From the NCBI GenBank assembly GCA_019054805.1, contig JAHQIY010000012.1, forward strand, positions 1 to 64,000: a stretch of DNA of 64,000 nt, read 5' to 3'. A model generated the notes under the pieces. That model was not told the DNA's origin. It searched no databases and saw nothing but the letters and a program-made list of their open reading frames with translations. The DNA is from Brachionus manjavacas (Eukaryota; Rotifera; Eurotatoria; Ploima; Brachionidae). This document shows, piece after piece, positions 55,108-64,000 of this stretch. The translations under genes and the position numbers were made by a program. Within the stretch, counting starts at the first letter, position 1. Every line of letters begins with the position of its first letter.

Positions 55108-55365
55108 CAGACTTGTTTTTAAGTCACAAGTCTTAAGTCAATGACTAAATAAATCCAATAAAGTAGTTGCTTCCAAATTTCTGGCCGTTAATCTTGACCT
55201 TTGTGCTCTGTAAATGTAACCAGATTTGGAAAATAATTTTTCAACTGGTCCAGATGAAGCAGGTATTGATACATATGATACATATGATGATAAAATATAT
55301 CTCAAGCATCGCACATTTTCAATGCATTCTTGAACATACCATGTTATTAGATAATTATTTTAAAT
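55108..55365 (-). pseudogene. hAT transposase C-terminus with terminal repeat
   Basis: On the minus strand the frame reads LITWYVQECIENVRCLRYIL, then SIPASSGPVEKLFSKSGYIY, RAQRSRLTARNLEATTLLDL and FSH to a stop at 55138-55140. This is the classic hAT C-terminal dimerisation motif (P-S-S-x-P-x-E-R/K-x-F-S-x-x-G...R-x-x-L). About 30 bp further the element ends with CAAGTCTG (CAGACTTGTTTTTAAGTCAC on the plus strand at 55108). The N-terminal and catalytic parts are absent. It ties the CAGACTTG MITEs of this window to a hAT parent. Confidence 0.85.
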
Positions 55366-55817
55366 CTTTTAATTTTAAAAAAATGGCGAGATTTTTTTTC
55401 TTTTTATCATTTTTCAATAAAATAGTTTCTTCTCTAATGTCCAATATTTTACACAGAGTTAAATACTAGCGACCTACTACACGCATGGGAACATGTTATT
55501 GCACAGTGAAACTATAAACATTTAAATCGACTTGAGTCCAAAACCATACTTTAAGAAAATGATTTTATTTTCCTAATTTTTAGCTTATTAGATTATTAAT
55601 TCTTATTAATACAGTGTTCAATATTAATTCGGAATTTTGAAATCAAATTTTGCTAATGAAATTGTTGAAAATAGAATGCTTTATCACTTTTAAGAGCTAA
55701 AATTTTTAATAAAATTTTATTTGGTTTACGTAAGCAAAGGTGATGTTTATTCTTAAAAAGCCAAATAAATAGGTTTAATAATATTCTAGTTTCTTCTTAA
55801 ATTTTGATTTTAAAGAT
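55366..55817. other. spacer upstream of the transposase-Ulp1 gene
   Basis: No supported coding frame. It ends in a splice-acceptor-like TTTTAAAG directly before the next exon, which suggests that an upstream exon has been lost or displaced. Confidence 0.35.
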
Positions 55818-57582
55818 ATGGTCACTATCTTTTGTCAACCTAAATTATCTCAGTTATTACTTCGATCGCTTGTTAGAATGAATATAGAGATTAGCATTAG
55901 GAATTATGACTGGCTGAATCAACTTTTTAAAAAATTTGATCGAAAATTTTTGATAACTTCAAAGGAATCTGGAATAGAAAATTTATATTTCCCAAATGAT
56001 ATGTCTAAAAATTATATTTTGGATTCACCATTTACAAAATTCTTTGAGCAACGGCTGAGTTTTTATAAAAAATGCATAAAAGAAGAGTCTAAGGATCAAA
56101 TTATTAAAACAAATGAGTTTTACAAACCAATTTTGATGAAAATAATAGAAAAAAGGATCCATTTGGTACCTTTATGGAGTGGAATTCTAATTTCGTTAGA
56201 TAAAGACAATTTTCCTCAGAGATCTCAACTAACACGATTGACTAATAATCCTGTAGAATCATGGTTTGGATATTTCAGAAATAATATTCTAGACATAAAT
56301 AAACGGTTGAAATTTAAGCGTCTTCTTTTTCCAAGCGAAATTGTAATTCCATATTACAACTATCTTTCTATGAAATTTAAACAGTTTTATGAAAAAGATT
56401 GCATCGATTTCTCTAAAAGTAAAGATGGACACAACAATTCCGAGGAAGAAGAAAAATGGGAGTTTAAAAAAGAAAAAAAAATAACAAAAGAAAAAGGAAT
56501 ATATTTTACTAACAAGTTTACTTTTGGGATTGACAATTTAAAGCAGGAAGATTCCCTCAAAACTCAGTTTCGTGGAAAATCAGAATTGTTTTCAATACCA
56601 TTAATTGATGTTGAGAATTCCGAATTTAGAGCAGAAGTTTCGATTTGTTTCAGGGACCACATCTTTTTTATTCAAATTATTCGAAAATGACTTGCAAAAA
56701 TGTTTATGAGCTTCTAAATAATGACCTGTTAAGTGACGAAGTAAATATTATTTTTTAAAAAAATTTTAGCTTTAGAATTTGATTTGTAATTTTTTATTTT
56801 TTAGATTATTTTTAATTACTTCAAAACTAAAGGCCAAACATTTAACATAAGAATTATTGATTATTTTTCGACAAGTAAAATTTTTAATGGTATGTTCTTG
56901 AGTGAGAATATTTTTGATGAAGTAATTTAAATTTTTTATAAATAACATAATTTTTAAATATAATTTAAATTATCTTTGTAGGATTTGAATTCGTATTCAA
57001 TGATCGCTGGCTTGGTTTATGATCCACTCCGTCATCATTGGTGTCTTTTCTTTGTTGATGTGAAGAATCAAAGTTTTTCGTTCTTAGATTCATTAGGTGC
57101 CGAGAATGATAATATCTATTTTGAAAAGTGGAAGTAATAGAAAAAAGCTTGCTTTCTTCAAAATATAATAATCCTTTGAAAATTTTTAGATTGTTTTGCA
57201 CCTATCGGAAGGATTTATGTGATAAAAAATGGATTTTAAGGAAATTTGTACATCCTTTGCAAAATGATGGAGTAAGCTGTGGTGTTTTTGTTTGTATGTT
57301 TTTCGAAAGCTTATTAAATGTTGATGTAAGAGAAAAAGAGCTAAAAATAAGAGAAAAATGCCCATATCGATTTAGAAAAGTGATTTTTGATGCATTATAT
57401 AAAGAAAATTTGAAATATGTAGGGAAAGTGAATTTATGTTGTATCTGTGGTAAGAAAGATTCCGATCAAAAATTATTAGGTTTTGATTGCATTCATTCTT
57501 ATCATTCAAAATGCTTAAAAAAAACGAATGCGAGCAATGTGAAATTATTGATTGCTTACTCTTAAAATACAACCATTCTTAA
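55818..57582 (+). CDS. MULE-like transposase C-terminus fused to Ulp1/SENP protease and RING-like finger
   Basis: Exons by eye: 55818-56609, 56654-56740, 56805-56921, 56982-57133 and 57190-57582. Exon 1 carries a MULE-type helical end (RLTNNPVESWFGYFRNNILD). Exons 2-5 are a C48 (Ulp1/SENP) cysteine protease: LLSDE|IIFNYFKTKGQTF, RHHWCLFFVD (catalytic His), FLDSLG (Asp), HPLQNDGVSCGVFVCMFF (Gln and Cys). All catalytic residues are kept. A RING-like finger follows (LCCICGKKD, FDCIHSYHSKCLKK). Its last Cys pair (NECEQCEIIDC) is in the next frame, one A short in the run at 57517-57524; without it the frame stops at 57565. No DDE core is seen upstream, so the transposase is truncated. The first junction (44-nt intron) is the least certain. 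Ulp1-bearing MULEs are known; activity here is inference. Confidence 0.7.
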
Positions 57583-57777
57583 AAATGTATTTTTTAAGAT
57601 CAAATAAACTCTAAAAAATAATAATAATTTTGAAAAATAATAAATTTAAAAATTTTTTTTTTTTTGCTTGCCATATTGTTGTCTTTATAAACAACTTTTT
57701 TTTATAATTCAATTGATAGTCAATTTTGATTTAAAAACTTGATATTTAGATTTTAAAAAATCTAAACCAACGAAAAA
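57583..57777. promoter_or_regulatory. short intergenic gap before the homeodomain gene
   Basis: 195 bp of AT-rich DNA containing a T12 run and AATAAACTC downstream of the RING finger. It must hold the 3' end of one gene and the promoter of the next, unless the two are co-transcribed. Confidence 0.3.
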
Positions 57778-60700
57778 ATGAACGGAAACTTCAGGAAGTC
57801 TAAGTCAAACGAAACCTTGGCTAGTTTGGCCAAGAAAATTACTGGAAATTCATTTGTAAGGAAATCGAGAAGTGAATTTAATATTGTGAGACCAAAAATT
57901 CAGGAAGAATACATAGAAGTTTTAAAAAAATTTTCGCAAACTACCCAAAAAATCTTTTTAATAACTCGATCAATTGTTTAAAGGTTGTTTTATTAAATTA
58001 TAATTATAAATTTAATTATTTTTTTTAGAAATATGTTGATAAAAACCCTTTAGAAGCCTTTGCGAGCATCAAAGAGAAGATAATGAATTCTTTTAAAGGA
58101 AGTTCAGAAATAAATCAACAATCTCGTAAAGATTTTCTTTGTTAAAATTTTTTTAAAATGTTCAATAATTTTTTATAAAGAACATCCAACAACAACAGGA
58201 CGAAAAAGAAAAGGGACAGTTATTAAATCCAATTCCGAATCAGAAACACCTCTTTCACCAACTTTATTTTTTCAGAAAAAAAAAGAGGTAGAAAGAGCAT
58301 TTTTGAAAAGAATGATTTGATTTATCTGAATACTTATTATGAGCGTAAAAACAAACCAAATCATTCAGATATAAATAATATAATTCTTTATTTGGAATGT
58401 CGATATCAAAAACAACAAATTCGTGTAAGTTAATTATTTAATAAATTAATTAAACTATAAAAAAAATATCATTAATTATGCCAAAATTTTTTGTCCAGAA
58501 TTGGTTTTCAAATAAAAGATTTAAAGAAAAATCTTTAATGAACATGCAAAATCTTGAAATGAATATAGACATGAAAGAAGAAGCGGACCAAAATACTAGA
58601 AAAAGCAAAGAATTTTTCGAAACGATTGAAACAAGAGATGATGGTAATTTAAGCACAAATTTAGATGAAGAAGAAGTTTTCAGCTCTGAGAAAACAGATG
58701 GTGAAATTTCAGATTCAGTGATGGAGGATAGTGAAATCTCATGCTCAGAGTTAGATGATGAAGAAGTTATCAGATCGGAGAAAGAAGATGGTGAAATTTC
58801 AGATTCTGTGGAAGAGGACGGTGAAATTTTATGCCCACAATTTGATGAAGAAGACGTTATCAGATCGGAGAAAGAAGATGGTGAAATTTCAGATTCTGTG
58901 GAGGAGGACGGTGAAATCTCATGCTCACAGTTTGCTGATGAAGAAGTTATCAGCTCGGAGAAAGAAGATGGTGAAATTTCAGATTCTGTGGAGGAGGACG
59001 GTGAAATCTCATGCTCACAGTTTGATGATGAAGAAGTTATTAGCTCGGAGAAAGAAGATGGTGAAATTTCAGATTCTGTGGAGGAGGACGGTGAAATCTC
59101 ATGCTCACAGTTTGATGATGAAGAAGTTATTAGCTCGGAGAAAGAAGATGGTGAAATTTCAGATTCTGTAGAGGAGGACGGTGAAATTTTTAACTCACAG
59201 TTTGCTGAAGAAGTTTCCAGCTTATTGAAAGACAACGGCGATATTTCATCCACGGTGAAAAAGGATAGTTATATATCAAGTCTATCTACAGAAGACGAAA
59301 AGATAAATTACATTGATATTTCAAAAAATGAACTAATAGAAGACCTTCCTTACGTCGAGTCAATTCTCCATTCAAATTACGTGCAATTAAATGAACAAAT
59401 ATCAATAAATCAGCATACATCTTTTAAAAACACTGATAATTTATTTGAAGTTGAAAACATGCTGAATGCAATGAAAATGCAGTTTGCTTTAGAAAAGGAG
59501 CAACTCGAAATCAAAATAAAAGATTTACAAGAGGAAATTAAAATTTTACTTGTTAGTTTTTGATAAATATTTAATTAATTGAACCTAAGTTTTCTTCAAA
59601 AGGACAAGAATACTCAAAAACAAGTATTGTATAGAAATGTTTCAGAGGATTATGAAAAAGTTGTAAAGGACCGGAGTTATCAGAGCAAGAAACCTCAAAT
59701 ATTAAAAGACAACTTGAGATAAGCATGATTAGATTCAAAAATTTAGAAGATGATCATGATGACCTAAAGAAGACAAATGCAGATATTCAAAAAGAAAATT
59801 CACTATTGCAGTCCACAATAAAGTATAATTCTTCGTTAATTGCTGAATTAAAAGATTCGTTATCAATAGGTAAAATTAAAGTTTGTGAAAACTAATTTTT
59901 TAAAATATATTTCTAGAATCAGAACACTTAACCGAAATACATATCAAAAAAGAAAATTTATCAATATACAATGAAAATGAAAAAGGTATATTTTTAAAAT
60001 ATTTTTTTCCCTTTTGTTTGTTCATTTAATTTTTTCAAATTTTAATTTAAGAAAAATCCGATTTGAGGGAACTACTAAATGAAGCAATAAAAAATAATGA
60101 AAAACTAAAAAATTCATATGAAACTGAGCTTAAGAAGACGATTGAAGAATTCGAATCAAGTAATTAAGACACAGCATCTTTACTTAGCATTTCAAAAATT
60201 TTAATGATAATTTTAAAAGTAATTTCTTGCAATCAGGAAAATTTTTCAAAAAATGTAGAAAAATATAAAAGCGAATTTGAGGAAAATATGGTTATCCTAA
60301 ATTCTGAATTTGAAATTAAAAATGACAACCATATAAAAATGCAGTCATCAAGCGATTCAGAAATACTGAAACTAAGAAAGCAGATTTCTGACCTCAAATC
60401 AATAAATAAAACTCAAAGACAAAGTTTTTCGTCATATAAATCAACAAGTAAAACAATTTAACTTCATTCTTTAATTCAATTTTATATAAATCTTTAAATA
60501 TAAATTAAGTTCTGAAGGAAAACAATGAAAAACTAAAAGCAAAAGATGAGCGTCTAAAAGAATTAGAGCAAAAAATACAAGAAAATAAAAGTATGACGTC
60601 GAATTTCGAATCGGACCGGAAAGCAAGTTTTGAAAAATTACGAACGTCAAAAGATCACGGTATAATCACATTTCGATGAATAATTGTTGAAATATTTATT

Positions 60701-62641
60701 TATTTTTTATTATTTTTATTTTTAAGAGATCAAGCATAAAGATGATTTGCTCAAGGACAAAGAACAACAGCTAAAGGAATATGAATTGGCACTTGATGAC
60801 AGAGAAAATCAGATTTCTGATCTCAAATCAGTGAATAAAACTCTAAAACAAAATTTTTCGTCATATAAATCAACAAGTAAAACAATTTAACTTCATTCTT
60901 TAATTCAATTTTATATAAATCTTTAAATATAAATTAAGTTCTGAAGGAAAACAATGAAAAACTAAAAGCAAAAGATGAGCGTCTAAAAGAATTAGAGCAA
61001 AAAATACAAGAAAATAAAAGTATGACGTCGAATTTCGAATCGGACCGGAAAGCAAGTTTTGAAAAATTACGAACGTCAAAAGATCACGGTATAATCACAT
61101 TTAGATGAATAATTGTTGAAATATTTATTTATTTTTTATTATTTTTATTTTTAAGAGATCAAGCATAAAGATGATTTGCTCAAGGACAAAGAACAACAGC
61201 TAAAGGAATATGAATTGGCACTTGATGACAGAGAAAATCAGATTTCTGATCTCAAATCAGTGAATAAAACTCTAAAACAAAATTTTTCGTCATATAAATC
61301 AACAAGTAAAACAATTTAACTTCATTCTTTAATTCAATTTTATATAAATCTTTAAATATAAATTAAGTTCTGAAAGAAAACAAAAAAAATGAAAGCTGTT
61401 TCCTTTGGCAAGACATTGATAACCAGAATATTTTTGGAAAAAATGATTTTGAAAAGGGCTATGGGAGCAAATTATCAGTTTCTGTCGACGGTATTTAACT
61501 TTACAAATTAAATTGATAAATGTTAAATTAAGATTTTAATTAATCTCAAAATCTAGATTTTAATGATTTTACAATAATATCAAATAATCAATCAAAATGT
61601 CCTTCAAAAAATTGTGATGGTTCTGGAAACACTGAGATTGGTCGTAATAAACATTATTGGTATGATATTATTTCATTTTTATTAAATTATCAAAGTAATC
61701 ATTATATTTAAAGTTTTGCTAATTGTCCGAAAAATCCTGTCAATGCTAAAATTATCAAATACAAGGATCTTTTCGAAGATAAAATAAAAAGATCTCAAAT
61801 CGGAAAATGAATATCTTAACAACTTTATCAAACCGGGAGATTTAAAAAAGAGTCATTTGTTTTCTTTTTTGCATGAGGAAAGCGATTTATTTGATGAACA
61901 AAATTCAGATAATAAAAAAGTAATTCAATTTTTTTTTAATAATCTCAAGACCATTTTATTTTTGAAGAATATGAATAATAATAAGGAAGAGTTTGTCAAT
62001 GAAAATAATGAAAACCATTACGATGATCTTATAGCAAAAATTCAACAATTGGTAATTTAAAAAAATATAAACTTTTAATTTTTCGTCTTTGAAATTTTTA
62101 TCCTTATATTTGAATACTTTGTTTTTTTACATTTTTTATATTAAAGGGATACCATAATTCTTTGAATTTCTTTGAAAGATTAAAGACATAATTTGAAAAA
62201 TTTAGACAAATTAAAGCTTCAATTTCAAAATTGATAAAAATATTTACGATAAAAAAGACGAAAAATATCCACGTAAAATCTTTGTTAAACTTAACTAAAA
62301 TTAAAGGAAAATGAGCAAAAAATTTTAAAAGAAAGATTTGATGAGAAAACCTTTCCCCATCTAGATACCAAAGAGACAAGAGTAATTTATTAATAAAATG
62401 AAAATTTTTAAAATTTAAAATTAAAATTAATTTAAAGCCTCTCTGTACGCGAACATCCGAGAAAATAAAAGTTGGTGAATTTGTGAGTAGCCGTAGTCGC
62501 TGTGGCAGAAACGTTTATCTTGGGCCACAAGGAGGGCTTTTTCTTGAAAATCCAAGTGGTTCACTTTATTATATTCGTGGAAAAGAAAGACTCCAGATAA
62601 ATTTTTTAGCTGAATATAAATATTTAGAAAACTACATATAA
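57778..62641 (+). CDS. homeodomain, acidic-repeat, coiled-coil, C2HC-finger protein (19 exons)
   Basis: Exons: 57778-57975, 58029-58125, 58181-58424, 58499-59551, 59603-59869, 59917-59985, 60052-60159, 60220-60447, 60510-60659, 60727-60876, 60939-61088, 61156-61305, 61368-61490, 61557-61659, 61714-61919, 61978-62051, 62147-62272, 62307-62381, 62439-62641. A homeodomain runs from KRGRKSIFEKNDLIYL through helix 3 QKQQIRNWFSNKRFK, keeping Trp48, Phe49, Asn51 and Arg53, with an intron before Asn-Trp-Phe. Then come six 30-residue DGEIS repeats, a long Lys/Glu coiled coil, a Myt1-type C2HC finger (CPSKNCDGSGN, H, CP) and a C-terminal NVYLGPQGGLFLENPSGSLY, similar to GPRGG 'basic adaptor' motifs. 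Breaks: one base short at A-runs 58276-58284, 59665-59667 and 61786-61790, plus a stop near 62190. I infer a nuclear DNA-binding protein of transposon origin. Confidence 0.7.
58667..59206 (+). repeat. 90-bp coding minisatellite, six units
   Basis: Exact 90-bp period; the unit boundary AAGTTAT or a variant ends at 58770, 58860, 58950, 59040 and 59130. Each unit encodes 30 residues of the form EDGEISDSVEEDGEIS then CSQFDDEEVISSEK. The middle units are almost identical at DNA level, so expansion is recent. The antisense Ser/Pro-rich frame is a shadow. Confidence 0.95.
60441..61298 (+). repeat. 429-bp tandem duplication of a two-exon unit
   Basis: Landmark TCAACAAGTA recurs at 60441, 60870 and 61299. 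The two units differ at about one base by eye (CATTTCGATG versus CATTTAGATG). Each holds two complete exons with their introns and stays in frame, lengthening the coiled coil by about 100 residues. An older, diverged copy of the second exon precedes it (60360-60447). Confidence 0.95.
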
Positions 62642-62842
62642 AAACGTCCTTGTTATTTTGTATTTAATTATTATTTTTGTTTAAGTTTTTATTTTTACTT
62701 TTTTTTTTCATCTTGCTTTGAAGATTTTCTGATATTATTCTTTTTATTCTAAAATGAGTTTTTTATTTTTCCCGTTGTATTACTTTTAAAAAATTTTTAA
62801 GAAAGTTGGAATAAATCTAGCTTATTTAATGTAATTTCATCA

Positions 62843-62918
62843 AGAGAGGTATTTTTATTAGATCAGAATCATATTAACTATTCTGATCTAATAAAAATTC
62901 AATTTTTAACCCTCTCTT
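62843..62918. other. long perfect hairpin downstream of the homeodomain gene
   Basis: ATTTTTATTAGATCAGAAT pairs with ATTCTGATCTAATAAAAAT around a 10-base loop, with a further AGAGAGGT/ACCCTCTCT pairing outside. It could be a foldback repeat or an RNA 3'-end structure. The surrounding 62642-63014 has no gene. Confidence 0.6.
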
Positions 62919-63014
62919 TCAAATTTAATTTTTAAAATGTCCTGCTTTTTCGCTCAAAATCCGGAAATCTGCTCGATTAGATTGGTCTGGCTTTTTTGAC
63001 TTCTGAAAGAACAG

Positions 63015-63406
63015 ATGTTAAAAAAGCTAATACGGAAGAGTGAAAAAATAAGCAGCTTGTTGGAAGGGACTGTAAAAAAGGAATTGGAAGTGTCCAAATC
63101 GTTTATTGACTGTTTGTGTAGAAAAGCAATATTTCTTTTTGTGAAAAACTTAAATGTATTCAAAATGCCTTTTGAAAGGATGAAAAGATCATTATATTCT
63201 AAAAAATTCAAAATGAATTAAACAAGTAATCCTGTCTTAAAGAAATTAGAATTGTTAGTTACAACAAAAAGAGAGTTGAATTTTCGAAATTCAGTTAATT
63301 CTCGTTTTGACACGATCCTGTCCTTTTTTTGCCTATTACCAACAATGCTTGTTTTTCCCGATCTAAACGAGCGTACTAAGAGAGAACAGGAAATGCTTAC
63401 TCATTA
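63015..63406 (+). pseudogene. basic coding segment, unrecognised
   Basis: The plus-strand frame starts MLKKLIRKSEKISSLLEGTV, KKELEVSKSFIDCLCRKAIF, and reaches a stop at 63219-63221. The same frame continues open as TSNPVLKKLELLVTTKRELN, FLLPTM-like hydrophobics and VFPDLNERTKREQEMLTH to 63406. Composition looks coding and transposon-like. It could be a further gene of the element upstream or an independent relic. Confidence 0.35.
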
Positions 63407-64000
63407 AGCATTTCAAGCGATAAAGTAAGATATTTTAAATATTAAATTTGTAATTGTTGAAATTACATAATTTAGCTGATTTTTTCAACAATTTTAAGGA
63501 TATTTTATTAGTAATACAATGAGATGAAATGAAAATCGCTTTTTTGATGAAAAAGAATAATATTAGTGATTTTGAGTTTATTTTCTTTCTAATTTTTTTA
63601 AATTTTTTATATGTTTAATAAATAGAAAAAAATTATTTTTATTTTAATTATAGTTGCGAGCAATCAAAATCACTGTTTATTTATTATTATTTAAATAATT
63701 TTTTTTTTATTATTTAAATTGCACCAAAAATTTGTATTTGCTTTCATTCTGAATTTAACATTGCAAATTGTCAAAATAGCTGTTGAGTTAAATAGTGAAA
63801 TGCAATTTAAATGGGGACATTGAAAATCAAGGCAAAAACAATTATTTACAAATAAAACTTACATGTTTTATCAAGTAAGGTAAGTTAAAAGAAAATGATT
63901 AATATTTATTACCTAGCAATTAAAAAATAAGTTTTCTAATCCTATAAATAAATTAAAATGAAAAATTATATATCACTTCGATTTAAAAGGGTCTACTAAT
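63407..64000. other. AT-rich end of window
   Basis: A small hairpin at about 63388-63411 (GAAATGCTTA / TAAGCATTTC) closes the coding remnant. Nothing else supported; no terminal inverted repeat for the 55.8-62.6 kb genes was recognised. Confidence 0.3.

Noticed and set aside
58667-59206. CRISPR-like or regulatory array
   Set aside because: The 90-bp units are contiguous, without spacers, and encode an in-frame protein repeat.
58450-59253. 267-aa Ser/Pro-rich minus-strand frame
   Set aside because: Antisense shadow of the acidic 90-bp repeat; the plus strand carries splice-consistent exons and the homeodomain continuation.
55818-62641. Polinton or other virus-like element
   Set aside because: No capsid, polymerase B, integrase or packaging ATPase was seen; the protease is Ulp1/SENP type, which is also known in plain MULE-type DNA transposons.

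Overview
The window is very AT-rich eukaryotic DNA. Its genes have short spliceosomal introns, mostly about 45-70 nt, opening GTAA/GTAT and closing TTTAG/TTTCAG. The proteins are metazoan: astacin, a Ly6/uPAR-EGF protein, a PAN-LRR protein, a fibronectin-III surface protein and a two-domain rhodanese. AT content, intron size and transposon mix would suit a small invertebrate such as a monogonont rotifer. That assignment is inference; no species marker was seen. No bacterial, organellar, rRNA, intact tRNA, CRISPR, LTR-retroviral or Polinton-type sequence was recognised.

Layout. 0-12 kb is repeat territory: LINE tails, a tRNA-derived SINE, the remains of a chymotrypsin-type protease, a telomere-like tract, a duplicated charged-repeat frame, a decayed piggyBac and nested hAT-type foldback elements. 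12.4-13.6 kb holds an intact single-pass membrane protein with two PPxY motifs. 14-18.6 kb has two truncated LINEs and a hAT MITE with perfect 8-bp target duplications. 18.8-29.7 kb carries three divergent paralogues of a tail-anchored coiled-coil family. Between them lie a pogo/Tigger element with LINE tails inserted in it, MULE debris, a Ly6-EGF gene and a small secreted peptide. 31-33 kb has MULE and LINE debris. 33-38 kb has the PAN-LRR gene and the astacin. 38.9-42.8 kb is a nearly complete CR1-like LINE. 43.9-48.2 kb has an FN3 surface protein, a polytopic membrane protein and a rhodanese. 49.5-55.4 kb is mostly AT-rich spacer with LINE and hAT fragments.

55.8-62.6 kb is the most unusual part. 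Two adjacent same-strand multi-exon genes lie about 200 bp apart. The first joins a MULE-like transposase C-terminus to a Ulp1/SENP cysteine protease with its catalytic residues and a RING-like finger. The second, read across 19 exons, encodes a homeodomain split by an intron, a 30-residue acidic tandem repeat, a long coiled coil containing a fresh 429-bp two-exon duplication, a Myt1-type C2HC finger and a C-terminal GPxGG motif. I infer that both belong to one large DNA transposon or a captured derivative. Terminal repeats were not found, so this is unproven.

Several otherwise good reading frames (S1 protease, piggyBac, LINE ORF2, Ulp1-RING, homeodomain gene) are broken by one missing base in a homopolymer. 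Assembly homopolymer error is therefore a serious alternative to decay. Exon models were built by eye from splice signals and frame continuity; no alignment or database search was run.
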